A DNA stretch of 64,000 nt from Chryseolinea sp. Lineage in GTDB: Bacteria; Bacteroidota; Bacteroidia; Cytophagales; Cyclobacteriaceae. The notes below the pieces were generated by a model. It did not search any database. It was not told where the DNA came from and saw only the letters and a program-made list of their open reading frames with translations. Shown here in pieces: positions 10,301 through 18,752 of the stretch. The first letter of the stretch is position 1, and the number at the start of each line of letters is the position of its first letter. A program made the position numbers and the translations under genes. Location: assembly GCA_025923195.1 (NCBI GenBank), contig JAICGJ010000011.1, positions 1 through 64,000 on the forward strand, in the 5' to 3' direction.

Positions 10301-10825
10301 TCCTTCAAGCTTATGATCGCCGATTTCCTCTGGCATTTCCTGCGACAAATTTCCTTTGGCAACAGAACTGATAACGTGTGCTATTTCTATTGTTGGGTGT
10401 ACTAAGTCTGAAATTAATACGTTCAACGAATTTACCCCCATGCTCCAGGCACCTTTTGTGCTCGGAAGCTCAATCCGTTGGGTGAGCTTACCTTGTTTAC
10501 CTATTGTGTTTCCCGCGCGGGTAAATTCATGCATCATGTCTTCATTGAGCGAAATGATTTCATTCAATGTGTCACAGATTTTTCCGCTCAGTCCAACCTG
10601 GTCATAGGGCATCCGAACCCTGAAATTTCCATTTTTCACTTCAGTCAGAACACCCAGCAATTCCTTCAAATCCAATGAGTCAACTGGCGCATTATTAAAC
10701 ACCCTTGTCTCCTTGATGGAATGACCATTGCTTTTCTTTCCTTTCTTCTTAGGGCTGTGTGTTCCATTGGTTCCATTAGTCGAGGACGGATCTTTTGCTT
10801 TTGCGGGTGGGGATTTTGTTTTCAT
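4391..10825 (-). CDS. Soluble poly-HAMP/GAF hybrid histidine kinase with three receivers
   Basis: A 2144-residue cytoplasmic kinase. After a Lys/Ser/Asn-rich start there are two diverged HAMP-like units (about 50-223), then eleven tandem units of 92 residues from W224 to about 1235, each opening WK(D/N/G)LT(D/E)(S/N)VN and containing VDxxGExxxLKxTxNxM. A GAF domain follows (about 1237-1375), a long coiled coil (1376-1447), HisKA with H1458 in [12 protein letters not shown], HATPase with DTGIGIP and GTGLGLSIS, and three receivers (about 1770-1890, 1895-2015, 2024-2144; last phosphoacceptor D2075). The layout resembles fungal group III kinases (Nik1/Os-1), which sense osmotic stress through poly-HAMP arrays; whether this one does is unknown. 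No membrane segment. First gene of a two-kinase operon. Confidence 0.95.
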   Translation of the reverse strand: MKTKSPPAKAKDPSSTNGTNGTHSPKKKGKKSNGHSIKETRVFNNAPVDSLDLKELLGVLTEVKNGNFRVRMPYDQVGLSGKICDTLNEIISLNEDMMHEFTRAGNTIGKQGKLTQRIELPSTKGAWSMGVNSLNVLISDLVHPTIEIAHVISSVAKGNLSQEMPEEIGDHKLEGEFLRIAKEVNYMVKQLNLFSMEVTRVAREVGSEGKLGGQAKVKGVGGVWKDLTDSVNHMAGNLTNQVRNIAEVTTAIARGNLSKKITVDVKGEMLELKNTINTMVDQLNSFGSEVTRVALEVGTEGRLGGQATVKGVGGVWKNLTDSVNQMAGNLTAQVRNIAGVTTAVAKGDLSKKITVDAKGELLELKNTINTMVDQLNSFSSEVTRVAREVGSEGQLGGQADVPGVGGTWKDLTDSVNQMAGNLTNQVRNIAGVTTAVANGDLSKKITVDVRGEMLELKNTINTMVDQLNSFGSEVTRVALEVGTEGKLGGQATVKGVGGIWKDLTDSVNQMASNLTGQVRNIAGVTTAVANGDLSKKITVDVRGEMLELKNTINTMVDQLNSFGSEVTRVALEVGTEGKLGGQATVKDVGGVWKNLTDSVNQMAGNLTTQVRNIAGVTTAIAKGDLSKKITVDAKGELLELKNTINTTVDQLNSFSSEVTRVAREVGSEGQLGGQANVPGVGGTWKDLTDSVNQMASNLTNQVRNIAEVTTAVAKGDLSKKIAVDVKGEMLELKNTINTMVDQLNSFGSEVTRVAREVGSEGQLGGQADVPGVGGTWKDLTDSVNKMADNLTNQVRNIADVTTAVAKGDLSKKITVDVKGEMLELKDTINTMVDQLNSFASEVTRVASEVGSEGKLGGQATVKGVGGVWKGLTDSVNQMAGNLTAQIRNIADVAIAVANGDLSKKITVDVRGEILQLKDTLNTMVDQLRGFASEVTRVAREVGTEGKLGGQAFVPGVAGTWKDLTDSVNQMAGNLTDQVRNIAGVTTAVANGDLSKKITVDVRGEMLELKNTINTMVEQLNSFAFEVTRVAREVGTEGKLGGQAEVRGVAGTWKDLTDSVNQMASNLTGQVRGIAKVVTSVAKGNLKQKLSINALGELAQLTDTINEMIDTLAVFAEQVTTVAREVGVEGRLGGQASVPGASGTWKDLTENVNQLAANLTTQVRSISEVASAVTKGDLTRTIRVDAKGELEALKDTINQMITNLRETTLRNQDQDWLKSNLAKFTQMLQGQKDLNTVTKRILSELAEVVTAHYGAFYILKQDEETQNTKLKLFAAYAYREEKNIPKEFEIGEGLVGQCAFEKERILLKNVPQGYVKITSGLGKAKPANLIILPVLFESDVKAVIELASLDTFSETHLDFLSQLTESIGIVLNTIETNSRTEELLAQSQSLAGELKTQQEELRRTNDELQDKALLLVKQKDEVEAKNKEVEEARRSLEEKAEQLTLTSKYKSEFLANMSHELRTPLNSLLILAQQLYENAEGNLNEKQIRYAKTIHSCGDDLIQLINDILDLSKIESGFISTNISTVRISEIASFVETTFKPISEARNLRFRIETDYSLPSSMETDIQRLNQILKNLLSNAFKFTEKGEVCLKITEAHQTWKAGNVNLDNAKKVIAFSITDTGIGIPQEKQSIIFEAFQQAEGSTSRKYGGTGLGLSISRGLAELLGGTIELESQAGYGSTFTLYLPIDNIPQIDPKNAPQSIQAIQQLQMDSSAGEINNLLGNLRITSEGIESRTLDIVSEMINETGDDRSNILPDDKVVMVVEDDLRFGKIVIEKAHEYGLKVIVATNYLEVFDFINRFSPIAITLDVKLPETSGWKVIDLLRNDLTYRHIPIHVISGEENRMLALKRGARSFLLKPLDNDLLNELFDDIVTCASKETKSILVVEDNELDSSQIAKIHRDDALSVTIAATGREAIDLVKSEDFDCIILDYTLPDISGTDLIHEVAKAKKKLTPVIVYSAKDFNKIELSNVNLNSSSLVLKGVNSIEHLLEETVSHLHINHKNLAPEKRRIIENIRNKEDILTGKNILVVDDDVRNLFALTTVFERFNINVVTAESGKEAINILNENPKIEMVLMDIMMPEMDGYETTQKIRREHKNSTLPIIAVTAKAMKGDRLKCIEAGASDYITKPVKIDQLLSLMRLWFCK
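7121..10156 (-). repeat. Eleven tandem 276-bp units coding 92-residue HAMP repeats
   Basis: Residues 224-1235 of the kinase. Eleven units of 92 codons follow each other without a break; unit starts are at residues 224, 316, 408, 500, 592, 684, 776, 868, 960, 1052 and 1144. Central units differ at only a few residues (for example units 3 and 4), while the DNA differs at many third positions. Two variants alternate in part: units ending TVKGVGG(V/I) with [13 protein letters not shown], and units ending (D/N)VPGVGGT with [13 protein letters not shown]. The last two units are the most diverged. Confidence 0.95.
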
Positions 10826-11098
10826 GTCGGACTGATTAGACTAATAAAAATAGATAGAATGACGTTGCCTTCCGAAATCAGACCACCCCTTTCCAGCATT
10901 TTGGTGTTGGATGGAGTGGTCATACGGGAATTAGCCAAAAATAGTCGTTGAAAATGAGAGAAAGTTAAACTTAAAATCTAAAATACAGATTGTACTGCTT
11001 ACATTCTTCATTTTTTTTGTCCGGCCCACTATTTTTTCTACGAACCGTGGTTAACAAATTGTAAAGAAAAATGTTCAAAAGCATTGTTCTGATCTTTC
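10826..11098. other. Intergenic gap of 273 bases
   Basis: It should hold the promoter of the two-kinase operon (reading to the left) and the end of the 11099-13167 operon. No strong terminator hairpin is visible. A TGGCTA near 10931-10936 on the minus strand does not continue into the recurring element. No credible gene. Confidence 0.4.
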
Positions 11099-11431
11099 TC
11101 ATTTGCGGATAGCCTGGACCTTCTCTATAGCTCTCGAAGAAACCTTTTTCAGAATATAAGGTAGTACAAGCTTGGTCAACCACCCCGCCTTCGACAGAAG
11201 TTTTTGACGCACGAAAATTTCAATACCTAGATTCGTTCCCGCCTGCAGCAACTTATTATTTTGAGAAGGATCTTTCGAGGGTGAAAAAAATGACACAACG
11301 TTAGCGAGGGGCTCCAGTTTTTGTTTTATTTCTCGCACTTCTCCATCTATTACCGATCGGTGGTATGCGAGCACAGTTTCCAATCTTTTACGTTCGAGGA
11401 CGAGCTCCTCATAGTTATTGATTTTATTCAT
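11099..11431 (-). CDS. Small protein of a YtxH/holin-X operon, function unknown
   Basis: A 110-residue protein with a basic, helical start (YEELVLERKRLETVLAYHRSVIDGEVREIKQKLEP) and a mildly hydrophobic end (LVLPYILKKVSSRAIEKV) that may associate with membranes. Its start overlaps the end of the holin-X gene by eight bases, so the two are translationally linked. By position it corresponds to YqjK in the E. coli yqjD-yqjE-yqjK group, but I see no clear sequence likeness. No catalytic residues stand out. Confidence 0.75.
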   Translation of the reverse strand: MNKINNYEELVLERKRLETVLAYHRSVIDGEVREIKQKLEPLANVVSFFSPSKDPSQNNKLLQAGTNLGIEIFVRQKLLSKAGWLTKLVLPYILKKVSSRAIEKVQAIRK

Positions 11432-11765
11432 AGATTTTTCTAATAATCAGATTTCTAATTGCAGGGATCAAAACTTTCTTAGCCATCGCTAAAATGATAA
11501 TCAAGATGGTTAAATAGACGGCCCCTACAATAAAAAATCCTGCTTTCATGTTATCTAAACTCTCCCCCACCCACCATGCTGCACCCAGTCCAATGAAAAG
11601 AAGAATAAAAATGCCAGTAAGCAAGGCAACCATGCCCAGAATACTTACCGAAGCTCCTTGGGATGCACGTTCGACGATTTTGATCGCTAAAATATTGCGA
11701 TAGGTTTCAATCCAGTCTCCAACTGCATCTACTATTTTTTCGGAGGTGTTTTTAGTTTCTTCCAT
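11424..11765 (-). CDS. Holin-X/YqjE-like membrane protein (Phage_holin_3_6 type)
   Basis: A 113-residue protein with an amphipathic start, two strong membrane helices at about 42-66 (SILGMVALLTGIFILLFIGLG) and 75-95 (GFFIVGAVYLTILIIILAMA), and a basic tail. Length and plan match the YqjE/holin superfamily III proteins, which in chromosomes are stress-associated membrane proteins and not phage lysis factors. It sits between a YtxH gene (30 bases upstream) and the small gene it overlaps. No phage genes are near, so the holin name is only a family label. Confidence 0.8.
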   Translation of the reverse strand: MEETKNTSEKIVDAVGDWIETYRNILAIKIVERASQGASVSILGMVALLTGIFILLFIGLGAAWWVGESLDNMKAGFFIVGAVYLTILIIILAMAKKVLIPAIRNLIIRKIYE

Positions 11766-11795
11766 AGTTATGGGTTATCGTGTCCGGAACATTCC

Positions 11796-12041
11796 TTAGT
11801 TAGCTTCGTTAAACTCAGCCTTTAAATTTTGAATCTCTTCCTGAGTCTTTGATTTTACCTGTGCCGCAACATCTCGTCCGGTATTTAACAGGGACGAAAA
11901 TTGATTTAGCCAATCCTGTGCTCCGTCTTTGATTTTCATTTGAAGGTCCGTTCCTTTTTCAGGCGCTAATAGCATTCCAATTGCTGCACCAGCAACTGCT
12001 GCTGCTGCAAATCCGAGGATAATTTGAGCTGTAATTTTCAT
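11796..12041 (-). CDS. YtxH-family stress protein
   Basis: An 81-residue protein: an N-terminal membrane helix rich in Gly and Ala (IILGFAAAAVAGAAIGMLLAPEKG) and a polar helical tail (IQNLKAEFNEAN). The GxxxGMLLAPxxG motif is the YtxH hallmark. Family members are small membrane-anchored proteins of general stress regulons; the molecular role is not known. It starts four bases after the AI-2E-type gene. A second YtxH gene lies at 35365. Confidence 0.88.
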   Translation of the reverse strand: MKITAQIILGFAAAAVAGAAIGMLLAPEKGTDLQMKIKDGAQDWLNQFSSLLNTGRDVAAQVKSKTQEEIQNLKAEFNEAN

Positions 12042-12045
12042 ATGT

Positions 12046-13167
12046 TTATACTTTTACGGTTTTAGATCTACTGCGAAGTCTGGGTAATGCGAATCGTGGT
12101 TTTTTTGCGGCCATCTCGCCCTCATCACCCAGCAACAATCCCCATGGCTGGAGGTCTGGTACTTTGTCAAAAATTACTTTCAGGACTGCCAGCCCCGGAA
12201 TAGCCAGAAACATTCCGGGGATTCCGCAAAGTGCCCCACCCACAAGGACTCCAACTATTGTTACTAATGCATTAATTCTGACTTTGTTTCCAACAATTAA
12301 AGGCATGCCAAAATTATTATCTATGAATTGAACCGCTGCAAGAATAATACCTACCCATAATACATCACTGATCGCTTCAGAACTAATGAGCGTTACTACC
12401 ATACAGATGATGTTAGCAACAAGCATCCCAACGTAGGGTATAAGGTTTAAAAGAGCAGCGAGCAGGGCCAGAAAGATGGCATATTTGACGCCAAGGATCA
12501 GGAATCCAATAGAATTGAGTGTAAATACAATCGTCGTTTCAATTAAGAGGCCGGTAATATAGTGTTGCGCTATTGTTCCGGACTCCGATAATACCTCATT
12601 TACCTGATCTTCGTCGCCATTTTTGAATACACTGATAAAAAAAGTTTTTATCGTCGTTCGATAATACAGGATAAGAAAAGTGTAAATGGGCAGCAACACG
12701 ATGTATGTAAACACTCCCGTTATCGAGAGAAATGTTGCACCAACTATGCTGGGCGCATCTTCCTTAATATTTTCAACTGTATCCTTTAAATATTCATTTT
12801 GCTTCGGAACGGAAATATGCACACTTGTATTCAACCAGCGTTGAAATGATGCACTTACTTCGGCGATGCGCTCGCGAAGTTTGGGTGCGTCATCCATAAA
12901 GTTTATCACCTGGCTGGAAAGAAAATAGACAACGGCTGCAATAACAACAATGGAAAGGAAAAGGGGAATAATGATCGACAGCGGCTTTGGGAATTTCTTC
13001 CTCGAAAGAAAATTTGTTACCGGCAACAGCAACATCGCCAACAATATCGCAAAGAGGACAGGGAGAATGATCCCTTTTGCAAAATAAAGCCCCAAACAAA
13101 TTATCGTTAAGGAGATAAGTGTGAGACTTAGTTTTTGATAAAAGGGAGATTTAGTGCCTGACAGCAT
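12046..13167 (-). CDS. AI-2E family permease
   Basis: A 373-residue polytopic membrane protein with about eight hydrophobic segments. Two lie near the start (LISLTIICLGLYFAKGII and LFAILLAMLLLPVTNFL), then an extracytoplasmic stretch at about 85-150, and a C-terminal half with GxxxxIPYVGMLVAN and a PLIVGNKVRINALVTIVGVLVGG motif typical of the AI-2E/PerM/YtvI family. Members export small molecules or exchange ions; the autoinducer role applies only to some. The tail is basic. First gene of an operon with YtxH, holin-X and the 110-residue protein, which suggests a stress role. A sigma-54-like element lies 37 bases upstream. Confidence 0.9.
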   Translation of the reverse strand: MLSGTKSPFYQKLSLTLISLTIICLGLYFAKGIILPVLFAILLAMLLLPVTNFLSRKKFPKPLSIIIPLFLSIVVIAAVVYFLSSQVINFMDDAPKLRERIAEVSASFQRWLNTSVHISVPKQNEYLKDTVENIKEDAPSIVGATFLSITGVFTYIVLLPIYTFLILYYRTTIKTFFISVFKNGDEDQVNEVLSESGTIAQHYITGLLIETTIVFTLNSIGFLILGVKYAIFLALLAALLNLIPYVGMLVANIICMVVTLISSEAISDVLWVGIILAAVQFIDNNFGMPLIVGNKVRINALVTIVGVLVGGALCGIPGMFLAIPGLAVLKVIFDKVPDLQPWGLLLGDEGEMAAKKPRFALPRLRSRSKTVKV

Positions 13168-13188
13168 AGTTAGAATTTACGTTGCTAA

Positions 13189-13204
13189 TAGAATTTCCGT
13201 GCCA
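13189..13204 (-). promoter_or_regulatory. Sigma-54-like element before the AI-2E/YtxH operon
   Basis: On the minus strand TGGCAC-GGAAA-TTCTA. The -24 half, TGGCACG, is a perfect sigma-54 match; the -12 half keeps only TT. It lies 37 bases before the ATG at 13167 and predicts a leader of about 11 bases. Confidence 0.45.
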
Positions 13205-13377
13205 AGGAAAATCTGCAGTTGAGCGGTTTAACCAAATGAAAATGGGATACAATGGGGAACTTCTTCCACATTTCAATGTCGCCCTTCTACATTATACAGC
13301 GCGCAGGGTAAATGAGGCGACATTTTTCCCGGGAACGCTTCTTGTTTTAACTGAATGATAATAAGAAAAAAAACGAG

Positions 13378-14355
13378 ATGGAATTCATTCGAAAAAGCTG
13401 GGGAGTGTTGAAGCAAACTGTGTTGAATTTTTTTCAGGATGATTCATTTAGCTATGCTTCATCGATTGCCTTTTATACTATATTCTCACTCCCTGCCATA
13501 TTGATTATATCGCTGTCAGTAGGAGCGGTAGTTTATGAAAGAGATGTTGTTCAGCAGACGCTAATTAATCAGATCGGCCGTCTGATCGGAAATGACAGTG
13601 CGGCAGAGGTAGAAAAAATTTTGATAAATGCTGCACTGGATTCGACGGGCACCGTGGCCAGGGTCGTCGGTATCGCAACGTTGATCTTCAGTGCCACGAC
13701 AGTGTTTGTGTCACTCCAAACAAGCCTTAACAAGATCTGGGGCATAAAGCCAAAGCCGGAGCGGGGATTCGTAAAGTATCTTCTTGACCGTTTGTTGTCT
13801 CTCGCTATGGTGATCAGTATTGGTTTCTTACTGCTAGTATCTCTGATCATTGACACAGTCCTCGTAGTACTGCAAACGGGACTGTCTAAGGTATTGGCAG
13901 GATGGACCCTGTACTTCGTCACAGGTATGAATATAGTGATCTCATTAGCATTGATCACGCTAATCTTTGCGATGCTCTTCAAGGTCCTGCCGGATGCAAA
14001 GATCAAATGGAGGGATGTTTGGGTGGGCGCTATCATAACAACTGTTCTATTCACAGCCGGAAAATATCTAATCGGATTTTATCTGGGAAACAGCTCGCTT
14101 AACTCAGCATACGGGGCCGCAGGTTCTTTGGTCATCATCCTTATCTGGGTGTATTACTCAACTGTAATTTTTCTGTTTGGCGCAGAGCTTACGTCGGTGT
14201 ATGCTGAAAAAACCGGTAGTGAAATAACCCCTTATCACCATGCCGTGAAATTTCAATTGGTGGAGGTTGAGAAAGATGTAGAAAATGGCAAAACGGTCAT
14301 AAGCGATCAACAATCAAGACACGAAGAGCCAGTGGCGGTGGATGTTAAATCATAG
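13378..14355 (+). CDS. YihY/BrkB-family membrane protein
   Basis: A 325-residue integral membrane protein. Hallmarks of the family are the early SYASSIAFYTIFSLPAILII stretch, about six membrane segments, and the late motif NSAYGAAGSLVIILIWVYYSTVIFLFGAELT. The C-terminal 50 residues are polar and acidic. YihY/BrkB proteins were once called ribonuclease BN in error; their role in the inner membrane is not settled, with transport of lipids or small molecules suggested. The gene diverges from the AI-2E operon across 210 bases that contain the palindrome TTCCCGGGAA (13326-13335). A DUF748 gene follows after 20 bases, probably cotranscribed. Confidence 0.9.
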   Translation: MEFIRKSWGVLKQTVLNFFQDDSFSYASSIAFYTIFSLPAILIISLSVGAVVYERDVVQQTLINQIGRLIGNDSAAEVEKILINAALDSTGTVARVVGIATLIFSATTVFVSLQTSLNKIWGIKPKPERGFVKYLLDRLLSLAMVISIGFLLLVSLIIDTVLVVLQTGLSKVLAGWTLYFVTGMNIVISLALITLIFAMLFKVLPDAKIKWRDVWVGAIITTVLFTAGKYLIGFYLGNSSLNSAYGAAGSLVIILIWVYYSTVIFLFGAELTSVYAEKTGSEITPYHHAVKFQLVEVEKDVENGKTVISDQQSRHEEPVAVDVKS

Positions 14356-14375
14356 AACGATGAAAGGGAAAATAG

Positions 14376-15578
14376 ATGAAAAAGAAAATAAAGAAGAAGT
14401 GGATAATACTGGGAGGCATACTGTTGTTGGTGATCGTCGGAAGGTTAATGTTACCATATTTTGTAACTCGTTACGTTAACAAGGTTCTTGCCGATATAGA
14501 GGGTTACGAAGGATCTATTCATGGAGTTGATATCCATTTAATACGAGGCGCCTATGTTATAGATAGTCTGAAACTTTTTAAGGTGAATGGCAATGAAAAA
14601 GTACCATTCATAGATATTCCTTCCACAGATCTTTCAGTGGAATGGCCAGCGCTATTTGACGGCTCATTCGTCGGAGAGGTAATTTTTACCAGCCCAAAAT
14701 TAAATTTTATCGGCGGCGACGGCGATGAAACGAAAGAACCCGGGAATGATACACAGACAGGGGAGGATGTAGACTGGACCAAACCCATTAAAGAGCTCAT
14801 GCCCCTTCAAATAAACCGTATGGAGATCAGGGATGGCGCTGTCTATTACTACGATTTTACATCAAAACCCCAAGTAACCATAAAGCTTGACAGCCTGCAG
14901 CTAATAGCTACCAATTTAAACAATGCCGAGCGGCAAAAGGAACGCCTGCCGTCTAATGTTGTCGCCACTGCGACATCCGTTGGCGGAGGAAAGCTCAATT
15001 TAAATATGGATATAAATGTATTAAAGGAAATACCCGATCTTGATTTGAATCTCAAGTTTGAAGGCATCCATATGCCGGCTTTGAACGATTTTTTTGTTGC
15101 GTATAGCAAGGTAGATATTGAAAAGGGTACATTCAATCTGTATTCTGAATTGGCTGTCAACAATAGCAAGATAACAGGGTATGTTAAGCCACTTGCACAG
15201 GGCATTAAGGTTGTCAACTGGGAAAAAGACAAAAAAAATCCTTTCAATCTAATCTGGCAATCTATCGTGGGCGTGGTAGCAGAGTTCTTTGAAAACCAGA
15301 AGGAAGATCAATTCGCAACAAAAGTGCCGTTGCAGGGTGACCTGAAAAATATAGAGTCAGGGGTGTGGCCCACTATTTGGAATGTGTTTAGAAATGCCTT
15401 TGTCCAGGCCTTCGAGAGGAATACAGATAATACAGTAAAATTTGCTGATAGCTCCCCGTCCCCACAGGTGAAGGAGGAAAAAAGCCCAAAGGAAAAACGA
15501 AAGGAGAAGCGAAAGGCTAGACGGGAAGAGCGGGAGCGCAAAAGACAAGAACGAAAGAATGAAGACAAAGGGAAATAA
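14376..15578 (+). CDS. DUF748 (AsmA-like) envelope protein
   Basis: A 400-residue protein anchored by one N-terminal helix (WIILGGILLLVIVGRLMLPYFV). The periplasmic part has the DUF748 pattern: IHLIRGAYVIDSLKLFK, LSVEWPALFDGSFVGEV, PLQINRMEIRDGAVYYYD. The C-terminal 40 residues are almost wholly charged (KEKRKEKRKARREERERKR). DUF748 belongs to the AsmA/TamB group of bridge-like proteins linked to lipid movement between membranes; that role is inferred from family. It follows the YihY gene closely. A second, longer DUF748 protein lies on the other strand at 16171-17754. Confidence 0.85.
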   Translation: MKKKIKKKWIILGGILLLVIVGRLMLPYFVTRYVNKVLADIEGYEGSIHGVDIHLIRGAYVIDSLKLFKVNGNEKVPFIDIPSTDLSVEWPALFDGSFVGEVIFTSPKLNFIGGDGDETKEPGNDTQTGEDVDWTKPIKELMPLQINRMEIRDGAVYYYDFTSKPQVTIKLDSLQLIATNLNNAERQKERLPSNVVATATSVGGGKLNLNMDINVLKEIPDLDLNLKFEGIHMPALNDFFVAYSKVDIEKGTFNLYSELAVNNSKITGYVKPLAQGIKVVNWEKDKKNPFNLIWQSIVGVVAEFFENQKEDQFATKVPLQGDLKNIESGVWPTIWNVFRNAFVQAFERNTDNTVKFADSSPSPQVKEEKSPKEKRKEKRKARREERERKRQERKNEDKGK

Positions 15579-15770
15579 GCTCTTGATTCAACACGAACCC
15601 TAAACTCAGATGGAAACCAAAATAGATCAAGCTCCCGGTCAACTTTTTTGGGTGAAGATTAAAGTCGCCCAATTAAAAAATAAGGAAATTTTTCCACAAT
15701 GTATTGAAACGATTCCCACATTCGGCAACGCAGCCTGAGCACAAAGCCTTGCCTAAAAGTGATTTGATTA

Positions 15771-15786
15771 TGGCATGTTTGTTTCA
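15771..15786 (+). promoter_or_regulatory. Sigma-54-like element before a small hydrophilic protein
   Basis: TGGCAT-GTTTG-TTTCA, 48 bases before the ATG at 15819; predicted leader about 22 bases. One of three copies with TGGCAT followed at the same distance by TTTC (others at 18103 and 35295). Confidence 0.45.
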
Positions 15787-15818
15787 ATTTAACGAGATAA
15801 GATATTAACGCTACAACT

Positions 15819-16142
15819 ATGAACAGGCCAAAGAACCCAACGGAGAAGAAGGAGCGCAAAAGGAAAAACCCTTCCTCCACAACGAGGGAAAATCATGAAG
15901 AATTTCAGAGAAACAACCCGGGAAGAAGAGCGCCGACCGTTGAAAAAGGCAGAGAGCGCATTGTGAATGAAGATGAGCAACTAAAGGCCGTGAATTATAG
16001 GGAAGATAACGCCCAATCGCCGGCTCAGAATTTGGCCGATCAGGAAAATCTTCCCTCTTCCCCACAAGAAAATGAAAACGAAAGACTTGAAGCAGCCAAT
16101 GATAATAGCGAGGTTCATCCCAGGCCGCCGAAAGTAAATTAA
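15819..16142 (+). CDS. Small hydrophilic protein, function unknown
   Basis: A 107-residue protein made almost wholly of polar and charged residues, rich in Asn, Glu, Arg and Pro, with no hydrophobic core, signal or known motif; probably disordered. The stretch RERIVNEDEQLKAVN is the only part that looks constrained. A full sigma-54-like element 48 bases upstream of the ATG is the best evidence that the frame is expressed. Its composition is like other stress-induced hydrophilic small proteins, but no function is claimed. Confidence 0.55.
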   Translation: MNRPKNPTEKKERKRKNPSSTTRENHEEFQRNNPGRRAPTVEKGRERIVNEDEQLKAVNYREDNAQSPAQNLADQENLPSSPQENENERLEAANDNSEVHPRPPKVN

Positions 16143-16170
16143 CTTCTGGTAAGTTCCAGCGCACATGTAC

Positions 16171-17754
16171 CTAGTTTTCCAACACGCTGGATTTTATTCC
16201 AGAGAAAAGAGATTTCCACCAAAAATTAAAGACCTGCCGCTTTCTATCGCGCTCAAAGTCGATGGTGCCTGTTCGCTTTTCGGTGGGAACGCTTTTGTCT
16301 TTGTCATTTTTCACCACCGTATTGATAAGCAATGTTTTTAATTCGTTGATCACCGTGGACTTTTCCTTCTTTAACCCATTTATTTTCAGGTTCTCATAAT
16401 TTATTGTGACCTTGCCATTGGAGGATCTGTCATTGTAATCAAAATTGAAATTTATTTCATTGAGTATACCTGACTCAATATTGATGAATGCCAGACTCTC
16501 TAAAGGAGGATTTAGATGGTGGAGATCCAATTTGCCCATCTTACCCTCCGCATGATAGGGTTTGCCCTGCTCGAAAGGCAGCCGAAAAGATGCTTCGATT
16601 AGCCCGTGCCCCATCAATCGGGCACTTGCTATAAGCGATGCGTGATCAGGTTTATTATAATAGGTACGGTTTCCGAGATTGGTCAAAGTTGCATTCAAAT
16701 CCTCAAAAATTATCTTCCCTGCTTCAAACCCATCTTCTGCAAATTCTTCATAGGTAATTTTTGAGTTTTTGATTTGGATGGTGTCGACTTCAATGCCAAA
16801 GCCTATTTCTTTCAAAGCTGCCATAGGTAGAGGTTTGTCTTTTGTTTCTTTGAAAGTCAATCGTTTATCCCGAAACGAATAAACTTCACCAGACAGGATT
16901 CGAATTTTGGAAGCTACAAAGGAACTGTCGCGCAGGTGGTTGAATAGAAGGCCCGACACTTCAATTTTGTTGATGAAGGAATTGACCCTGTCAATTTGTT
17001 TTCCTGCAACCTGTGAGAATTTGAATTTAGGAAATTTGGGGACCAACGTGAGTGAATCAATGTCCAGTTTATTTTTCTCGCTGTTGGCATTAATGCGCTT
17101 GATATCAATTTCGTAGAAGTCCGATACGGAGGCGAGAAAGTCAGTAACTTGCGCATCTATATTTTCTACAGTGTAACCTTCTATTTCTGAGAGATCGGCT
17201 GAATCTGATGATTGTAAGTTGCGTAGAGTAACATTAAGGGTACCCGAAAACTCATTGGCCGAATCACTTACGACCGAAAAATTGAAATCTCGAAACCTTA
17301 GACGCTCAACAAATACTCCTTTCAGTGTATTTTCCTTTTCTGTTTCTGCGGAGTCGGTAAGATTTGCCTTTCTGTTGAATTTAATATCACCCTCTTCGAA
17401 GACGATTTCCTTAATATCCAGTTGTCTGTTGAACAGCATCTGATAGATGTCAATATTATTCAACTGAATGTTCTCCACGCGACCTGTAGCAGGCACGCGA
17501 TCACTGCTGTCGGGCATGAGGCTGACTTCAAGTGCACTAATGCTGATACTGCGTGTGAAGACGTTTACGTTAAGATCGCCAATTGTACCACCAAATGCTT
17601 CTATGCTTGCCTGCAGTTTCTTGCGGGCGTATCGTGAAAGAACACTCCCGGCGACTAGAAGCAACAGAACAAAGCTAACAACGACGACAACAGTCCATTT
17701 GACGACACGTAAGGCAGGGGTTGTCATAAAATTGGGCATCTTAATACCTTGCAT
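16171..17754 (-). CDS. DUF748 (AsmA-like) envelope protein, long form
   Basis: A 527-residue protein with one N-terminal membrane anchor (VVKWTVVVVVSFVLLLLVAGSVLS) and a long periplasmic beta-rich region with repeated 'xIDIxQMLFNRQLDIKEIVFEEG'-type pieces typical of the AsmA/DUF748 group. Possible starts are the ATG at 17754 or the ATG at 17739. It lies 19 bases downstream of the lmo0937-type small gene on the same strand, so the pair is probably one transcript under the sigma-54-like element at 17959. Family knowledge points to envelope lipid homeostasis. Confidence 0.82.
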   Translation of the reverse strand: MQGIKMPNFMTTPALRVVKWTVVVVVSFVLLLLVAGSVLSRYARKKLQASIEAFGGTIGDLNVNVFTRSISISALEVSLMPDSSDRVPATGRVENIQLNNIDIYQMLFNRQLDIKEIVFEEGDIKFNRKANLTDSAETEKENTLKGVFVERLRFRDFNFSVVSDSANEFSGTLNVTLRNLQSSDSADLSEIEGYTVENIDAQVTDFLASVSDFYEIDIKRINANSEKNKLDIDSLTLVPKFPKFKFSQVAGKQIDRVNSFINKIEVSGLLFNHLRDSSFVASKIRILSGEVYSFRDKRLTFKETKDKPLPMAALKEIGFGIEVDTIQIKNSKITYEEFAEDGFEAGKIIFEDLNATLTNLGNRTYYNKPDHASLIASARLMGHGLIEASFRLPFEQGKPYHAEGKMGKLDLHHLNPPLESLAFINIESGILNEINFNFDYNDRSSNGKVTINYENLKINGLKKEKSTVINELKTLLINTVVKNDKDKSVPTEKRTGTIDFERDRKRQVFNFWWKSLFSGIKSSVLEN

Positions 17755-17773
17755 GGTTTAAGATGCCCGTTAT

Positions 17774-17926
17774 TTAAACTCTTTCCCCACGAATTAATCT
17801 GAAAACAATTGCAATTACAGCGATCACCAGCAAAATGTGGATTAAGTTTCCGACGCTGTAAACGAAAAATCCCAAAGCCCATGCAATTAATAATATTACT
17901 GCAATGGCATAAAGTAGATTGCTCAT
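17774..17926 (-). CDS. lmo0937-family small membrane protein (50 residues)
   Basis: A short frame, ATG at 17926 to TAA at 17774, coding MSNLLYAIAVILLIAWALGF and on through two membrane helices to a basic end, LIRGERV. Length and the plan 'LLYxIAVILLIAWxLGFF ... HILLVIAVI' match the lmo0937 family of stress-linked small membrane proteins. It is too short for usual gene thresholds. A sigma-54-like element lies 48 bases upstream and the DUF748 gene starts 19 bases downstream. Confidence 0.85.
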   Translation of the reverse strand: MSNLLYAIAVILLIAWALGFFVYSVGNLIHILLVIAVIAIVFRLIRGERV

Positions 17927-17958
17927 ATGTTTTAATATTTAGTTATGAGTTGACGAAT

Positions 17959-17974
17959 GTAAAAATTCATGCCA
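17959..17974 (-). promoter_or_regulatory. Sigma-54-like element before the lmo0937-type gene
   Basis: On the minus strand TGGCAT-GAATT-TTTAC, 48 bases before the ATG at 17926, the same distance as for the copy at 15771. The bases just upstream, GCTTAACTG, recur next to the copy at 24926. Confidence 0.5.
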
Positions 17975-18102
17975 CAGTTAAGCGGCGAAATTATGGCGGG
18001 AGGCTGGATTAGACCGCGAAGTGTCTACAAATATCCACATTTTTTGGGTATATAAATGCCCGTTAAATCGATGGGGACCTTAAAAAAACAAAATAGGCGT
18101 AA

Positions 18103-18118
18103 TGGCATGATTTTTTCG
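18103..18118 (+). promoter_or_regulatory. Sigma-54-like element before the NtrC-type operon
   Basis: TGGCAT-GATTT-TTTCG. If this is a -24/-12 promoter, transcription would start near 18129. That is downstream of the ATG at 18121 and favours the ATG at 18142 as start of the first gene. The operon encodes a sigma-54 activator, so self-regulation is possible. Confidence 0.45.
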
Positions 18119-18141
18119 TAATGTGGAGTAAAATCAATAAT

Positions 18142-18372
18142 ATGGGGGACTTAATCTCAGGTATCTTAGTCATTGCAGGATCCTATTTGGGGAGTGCTGT
18201 ATTCGCGATCGCATTATTTCGGATTTTCTTTCCATTAAAGACAAAGGCTGTTGAAGGGAACAAATTAACTTTTTCTTACACAAGGAATGGAACGGCAAAT
18301 TCTTCGACCAAAAATAAAGTTCGTTTGTTGTCTATAGGTGAAGGAGGGGATTGGGTAAAGGTCAATTCATGA
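18142..18372 (+). CDS. Small membrane protein leading a response-regulator operon
   Basis: A 76-residue protein with one strong membrane segment (LISGILVIAGSYLGSAVFAIALFRIFF) and a basic polar tail. The frame also has an ATG at 18121, but the sigma-54-like element at 18103-18118 would place the transcript start after it, so 18142 is preferred; this is inference. The stop overlaps the next start as ATGA (18369-18372), so it is translationally coupled to the receiver gene. No family recognised. It could localise or sense for the regulators behind it. Confidence 0.55.
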   Translation: MGDLISGILVIAGSYLGSAVFAIALFRIFFPLKTKAVEGNKLTFSYTRNGTANSSTKNKVRLLSIGEGGDWVKVNS

Positions 18373-18728
18373 ATAAAATTTTGGTAGTTGATGATGAGAT
18401 TGAAATTTGTCTGCTGGTCACTCGGTATCTGAAGAAAATGGGTTTTGATGCGTCTTATGCGTTATCCATTTCAGAAGCCTTGGCCAAAATTTCAATGATA
18501 TCTTACGATCTGTTATTTGTCGATCTCAACTTGGCTGACGGGTCAGGATATGATTTTATCACTACTTTACGAGAATCAAATGTATCTTCAAAAATTGTTA
18601 TTATAAGTGCTTACGACAGTGAACGTCAAAAAGCATTGCAAAAGGGAGCGTCCTTGTTTATCGCTAAACCATTTACAAAAAAGTCGATTTCCGAGTCGCT
18701 TCAAAAATTAAACTTCTTGACGAAATAA
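18369..18728 (+). CDS. Receiver-only response regulator
   Basis: A 119-residue receiver domain with acidic pocket D8-D9, phosphoacceptor D52 in LLFVDLNLADGSG, Ser/Thr switch in IIISAY and Lys in IAKPF. No output domain. The ATG at 18369 overlaps the upstream stop as ATGA and is preferred to the in-frame start at 18351. The NtrC-type gene follows after 24 bases. A lone receiver next to a receiver-AAA-Fis protein suggests a phosphorelay or a phosphate sink, which is inference. Confidence 0.88.
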   Translation: MNKILVVDDEIEICLLVTRYLKKMGFDASYALSISEALAKISMISYDLLFVDLNLADGSGYDFITTLRESNVSSKIVIISAYDSERQKALQKGASLFIAKPFTKKSISESLQKLNFLTK

Positions 18729-18752
18729 GATGTATCGCTCAAACTAATTGAT

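Noticed and set aside
10971-11183. Minus-strand frame of 70 codons
   Set aside because: Overlaps the end of the 110-residue gene in another frame and has no hydrophobic or domain pattern.
11424-11765. Prophage remnant suggested by the holin-type protein
   Set aside because: No endolysin, capsid, integrase or other phage gene nearby; this family is a normal chromosomal stress-linked membrane protein.
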